A stretch of 64,000 nt of DNA from Enchytraeus crypticus (Eukaryota; Annelida; Clitellata; Enchytraeida; Enchytraeidae), in the NCBI GenBank assembly GCA_905160935.1, contig CAJHZI010000687.1:124001-188000 (forward strand). The letters are read 5' to 3'. The translations under genes were made by a program, and so were the position numbers. Positions 60,800-64,000 of this stretch are shown piece after piece. Each line of letters begins with the position of its first letter. Within the stretch, counting starts at the first letter, position 1. The notes under the pieces are model-generated. The model was not told the origin of the DNA. It did no database searches and saw only the letters and a program-made list of their open reading frames with translations.

Positions 60800-62470
60800 T
60801 TTTTAATGTTCCTTTCGTTTTTCGTAAAGTTTTCTTTAAATTGTTAAGAAGGTTTAGGGCTAAGATTTGACTCTGTAGCCAGTCTCTTGTCAAGCAGGTC
60901 TTCTAACAAGGTGGCTAGCTAATCGATGGAATGCATATCCGATGTAATCGTGTGCTATGAGCAGTATTTTATACAGAAAATGAAAGACATTATTACTCTT
61001 TGTTTTAGATTATTTCTCTGTGGGGCGCTATTACTGGATTATCTTGCTTGACACATGCATCGAACTGTAATTAAAACGAAGCATCGAATTTTATTTTAGT
61101 TATTGAAATCTTAAGAGGTATTTAACAAAGAAATTCTTTATTATTTCTTTGCTATTATTGGATTGTTGAAATTCTAAGAGGTGTTTATTTGTTTATAATA
61201 CAGAACAATTTTCACAGTACCTGACAATAAATTTGACTTAAAGCTCAACTCTCTCTAAGTTGCTGATGGTCAATTCAGGCCGAGATTATGTGATTATGAA
61301 GGCTGAATCAGTGTATGTGGTTCGGTTTCAGATTTGACCTGGCACTGATGGTGCTACTTGTAACACAAAAGATTTTATGAGTCTGTTGTCAAATGAATTT
61401 CGAGCATATTTATGATTAGGTCCGTACTCATTCAATGGATAAGACTTTCAGACAATGTGTAATATGATTACTTCTTAAATATTGTAATTGGTTTTTTGTT
61501 TCGCTAAAATCGTCAATCGCTCTTAGTAACATAGCTTCTTTCTACAGGCTGGAGCTCCGAAACATGATTTACTATTGATTGGGAAAAAGTTATTAATTTC
61601 ATTGATTGATAATTAATAATATTGAGCATTTGATTACATAGTTTATATATTCTGCGCCTACTCTTTTCGGCTATAGTTGAATATGTGGTGTGTCACTTTG
61701 CTATTTTCCACTGCTCTATGTTCTTCTTGGCGTATTCGTTGTGTTAAATTGTACATTACACATCGACTGTAATGAGTCTATTCTTTCAATGCATTCTACC
61801 CTTTTTATATGTTCCAATTTGTTCTCTAAAATGTACACGGATTCTTTTCACAGAATAATTAGAAAAATGTGAATTAGTTTGTGGTCTCTTCTTTTTTATG
61901 ATTGCTTTTAATCTACTAAAGCTAAAATTTGTTATGCTGGAAACGATGATTTTCAAAAGAGCAATTTTAATTAATTTCTGCTTTAAAGAGGAAAAGTAAA
62001 TTTCTAGAACGAAATTATCAGCACCTTCAAGCTGCATATAGCATCTCAGGTGCTCCTCTTAACATCGTCAGTTGATAAAACAAACGTAAAATACGCATTT
62101 GTGTGGTAGGCCTATTCATATTTTATTTTGGCAACATTATTGTAATGAATTGTAAAATTTTAATTCTAAACCAATATTTTATAAATAAAATCCTTTTCGG
62201 ATATACTTATCAGACATTGCACATTATTTTGTGTAATTTAATGCAATTTTATGTAATTTATATAATTTTCTCACATCAGAATAGCCTGGTACGAGCTTCT
62301 TCAATCAGTCTGTGGTTCAGTGTAGATGTACCTGTGAGTACGCATGTGTATGTGTAGTTGTCAGTTTTAATCAGTTATTGGACAGTGATTGCACCTCTGA
62401 GGCACATCTCCAATGCGTGACTTGAAAACCTCTTAACAAAAACTACCTAACAGAATATTGACCGCCTGCA
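60800..62470. other. AT-rich DNA, nothing recognised
   Basis: No convincing exon, RNA gene or element. A 'WLANRWNA' reading near 60918 may be a LINE ORF scrap. Confidence 0.45.
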
Positions 62471-62479
62471 GACACCAGC

Positions 62480-62970
62480 TGCTGACTAAAGCTGCTGAAT
62501 ACAACTGCTGGCTACAGCTGCTGACTATAGCTGATGACTACAGCTGCTGATTACTGCTGTAGACACCTTCTGCTGACTATACAGCTGCTGATAACAGCTA
62601 CTGACTACTACTGCTGACGGCAGCTGCTGATTACAGCTTCAGACACTATCTGCTGACTAAACAGCTGCTGACTACAGCTGCTGAGTACAGCTGCTGACTA
62701 CAGCTACTGACTATAGCTGCTGACTGTAGTTGCTGACTACAGCTGTAGACTCCAGTACCTGACAACAACTGCTGGCTACAGCTGCTGGCTACAGCTGCTG
62801 CTGACTACAGCTGCTGACTATAGCTACAGACACTTTCTGCTGACTATACAGCTGCTGACAGCAGCTTCTTACAGAAGCTTCTGACAACAGCTTCTGCCAG
62901 CAGATCTGAAAACAGCTTCTGACAGCAGATCTGACAACAGCTTCTGACAACAGCTTCTGACAGCAGCTTC
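62480..62970. repeat. GCTGCTGACTACA minisatellite
   Basis: About 35 imperfect units of 'agctgctgactac', switching to 'cagcttctgacaa' units from about 62860. Confidence 0.93.
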
Positions 62971-62974
62971 TGAC

Positions 62975-64000
62975 TATTCTGTTAACTATCGCTACTGCTC
63001 ATGTAAATGTAGAGTTGCTTACCAACTACAGAGCAGCTACCTTTGCGAAACTAAAAAAATTCAACCAATAGGAAGCAAGTGCCCTGACCTAGATCAATCC
63101 TCGTTTCTGGGTCAGTTCACTTCATGTCGTGCGCCCAAGGAAGCCACATAATTCTTGATATAATACATTTTAAATATCTTCTAAAATCATTAAATTTGGT
63201 AACCAAATCTTTTAAAGTTGAATCGATAGTCATACAGATATGTTATCTAATGTAACTGAATGAAATTTTATGTACCTTCAACCTAGCAATTTAATCTGAT
63301 TTTGCAAAATTTCCGTAGTTAAATAACTTAATTTATAGGCCTAGTAGGCCTACATATAGGCCTACTCTGTGCATGTAATCTACTTTGACATTACATATAA
63401 AATTAAGAAGAAACTTTTCCTATTATTTCTAATGTTATCTTGATAACACTATCGATTACGAGCAGTTTAAAGGTCTTAGACATCTTAATGTTATTTTAGG
63501 TTTTATTCCGTATAAAATTATAACTCTTATTCTGGTGCTCAGATGATTTTCCTTTTTCCCTACGATTTCTTTTGCATTATTTAACTTAAAAATGCTGAAA
63601 TTTAGTTAATTTTCGTCGGAAATGATTCAAAATAATATTGACTGAAATTGGAAAAGAGAATTAAAATTACATAAATTACAATGTAGGCCTAATAGTGTCG
63701 TCCATGGCAGCATCGAGCACTATTGAGATATAGCCAAGCCAATGAGCAGAGTGAAAAATTTAAAATATACAGCGATTTCAATTGAGCTTAAATTATACGG
63801 CGTCATAATATATTATTCTTAATTTCAAAAACATCTTATTCTGGAATGAACCATAACAGGGAAAAGAAATGAATGCGGTGATGGCGTAATGACTTGGTGC
63901 TAACGTTAACATTTGACGGCGTAATTACATGCCTTTGTTTAAGAGCATGTATTATTGACGGTTAAGTGTAGTATAATCATATTTATATAGAGTTGAATTA
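62975..64000. other. AT-rich DNA with a LINE-B scrap
   Basis: 63698-63750 matches the LINE-B 3' UTR ('catcgagcactattgagat'). Nothing else is recognised up to the window edge. Confidence 0.5.

Overview
The window looks like nuclear DNA of an AT-rich, intron-rich, repeat-rich animal. The evidence is GT...AG introns, exons of animal-specific extracellular proteins, several tRNA-derived SINE-like families, LINE remnants, TA and hAT-type non-autonomous transposons, and very abundant microsatellites and minisatellites. A marine invertebrate bilaterian is likely. I cannot place the phylum. Divergence of normally conserved residues in both genes would fit a fast-evolving lineage.

Two protein-coding genes can be supported, both on the + strand. 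(1) About 3.9-8.05 kb: a three-exon fibroblast growth factor (FGF) gene. It has the canonical FGF exon layout, with introns at the same places and in the expected phases (1 and 0). It predicts an 882-residue protein because about 142 extra codons lie inside core exon 2 and about 325 extra residues lie inside core exon 3, between the last beta strands of the trefoil. (2) About 31.6-47.26 kb: the 3' half of the extracellular part of a neurexin gene. It covers a probable piece of LNS4, then LNS5, the third EGF-like domain, LNS6 over four exons, and the start of the stalk. All splice phases from LNS5 onward agree. The transmembrane and cytoplasmic exons and the first half of the gene were not found here. 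If the 5' half lies upstream of the window, the FGF gene sits inside a neurexin intron.

Between the genes (8.05-31.5 kb) I see only transposable-element and tandem-repeat DNA. It includes a decayed LINE reverse transcriptase (21.0-22.2 kb), a TA-flanked foldback element (19565-20415), a hAT-like element with an 8-bp target duplication (28333-29739), a 384-bp segmental duplication with an expanded 21-bp minisatellite, and long arrays of short repeats. Neurexin introns and the 3' flank (47.3-64 kb) are similar. A TATA box followed by a 51-codon signal-peptide-like open exon at 60.27-60.51 kb is a possible third gene.

The most unusual observations are the heavily inserted FGF, and a 44-bp minisatellite in the neurexin gene whose repeat unit contains the 3' splice site and first exon bases of the next exon, giving eight decoy acceptors upstream of the real one. 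A smaller 23-bp duplication of a splice acceptor occurs in the FGF gene. Neurexin LNS6 also seems to have lost the two side-chain calcium ligands known in vertebrates.
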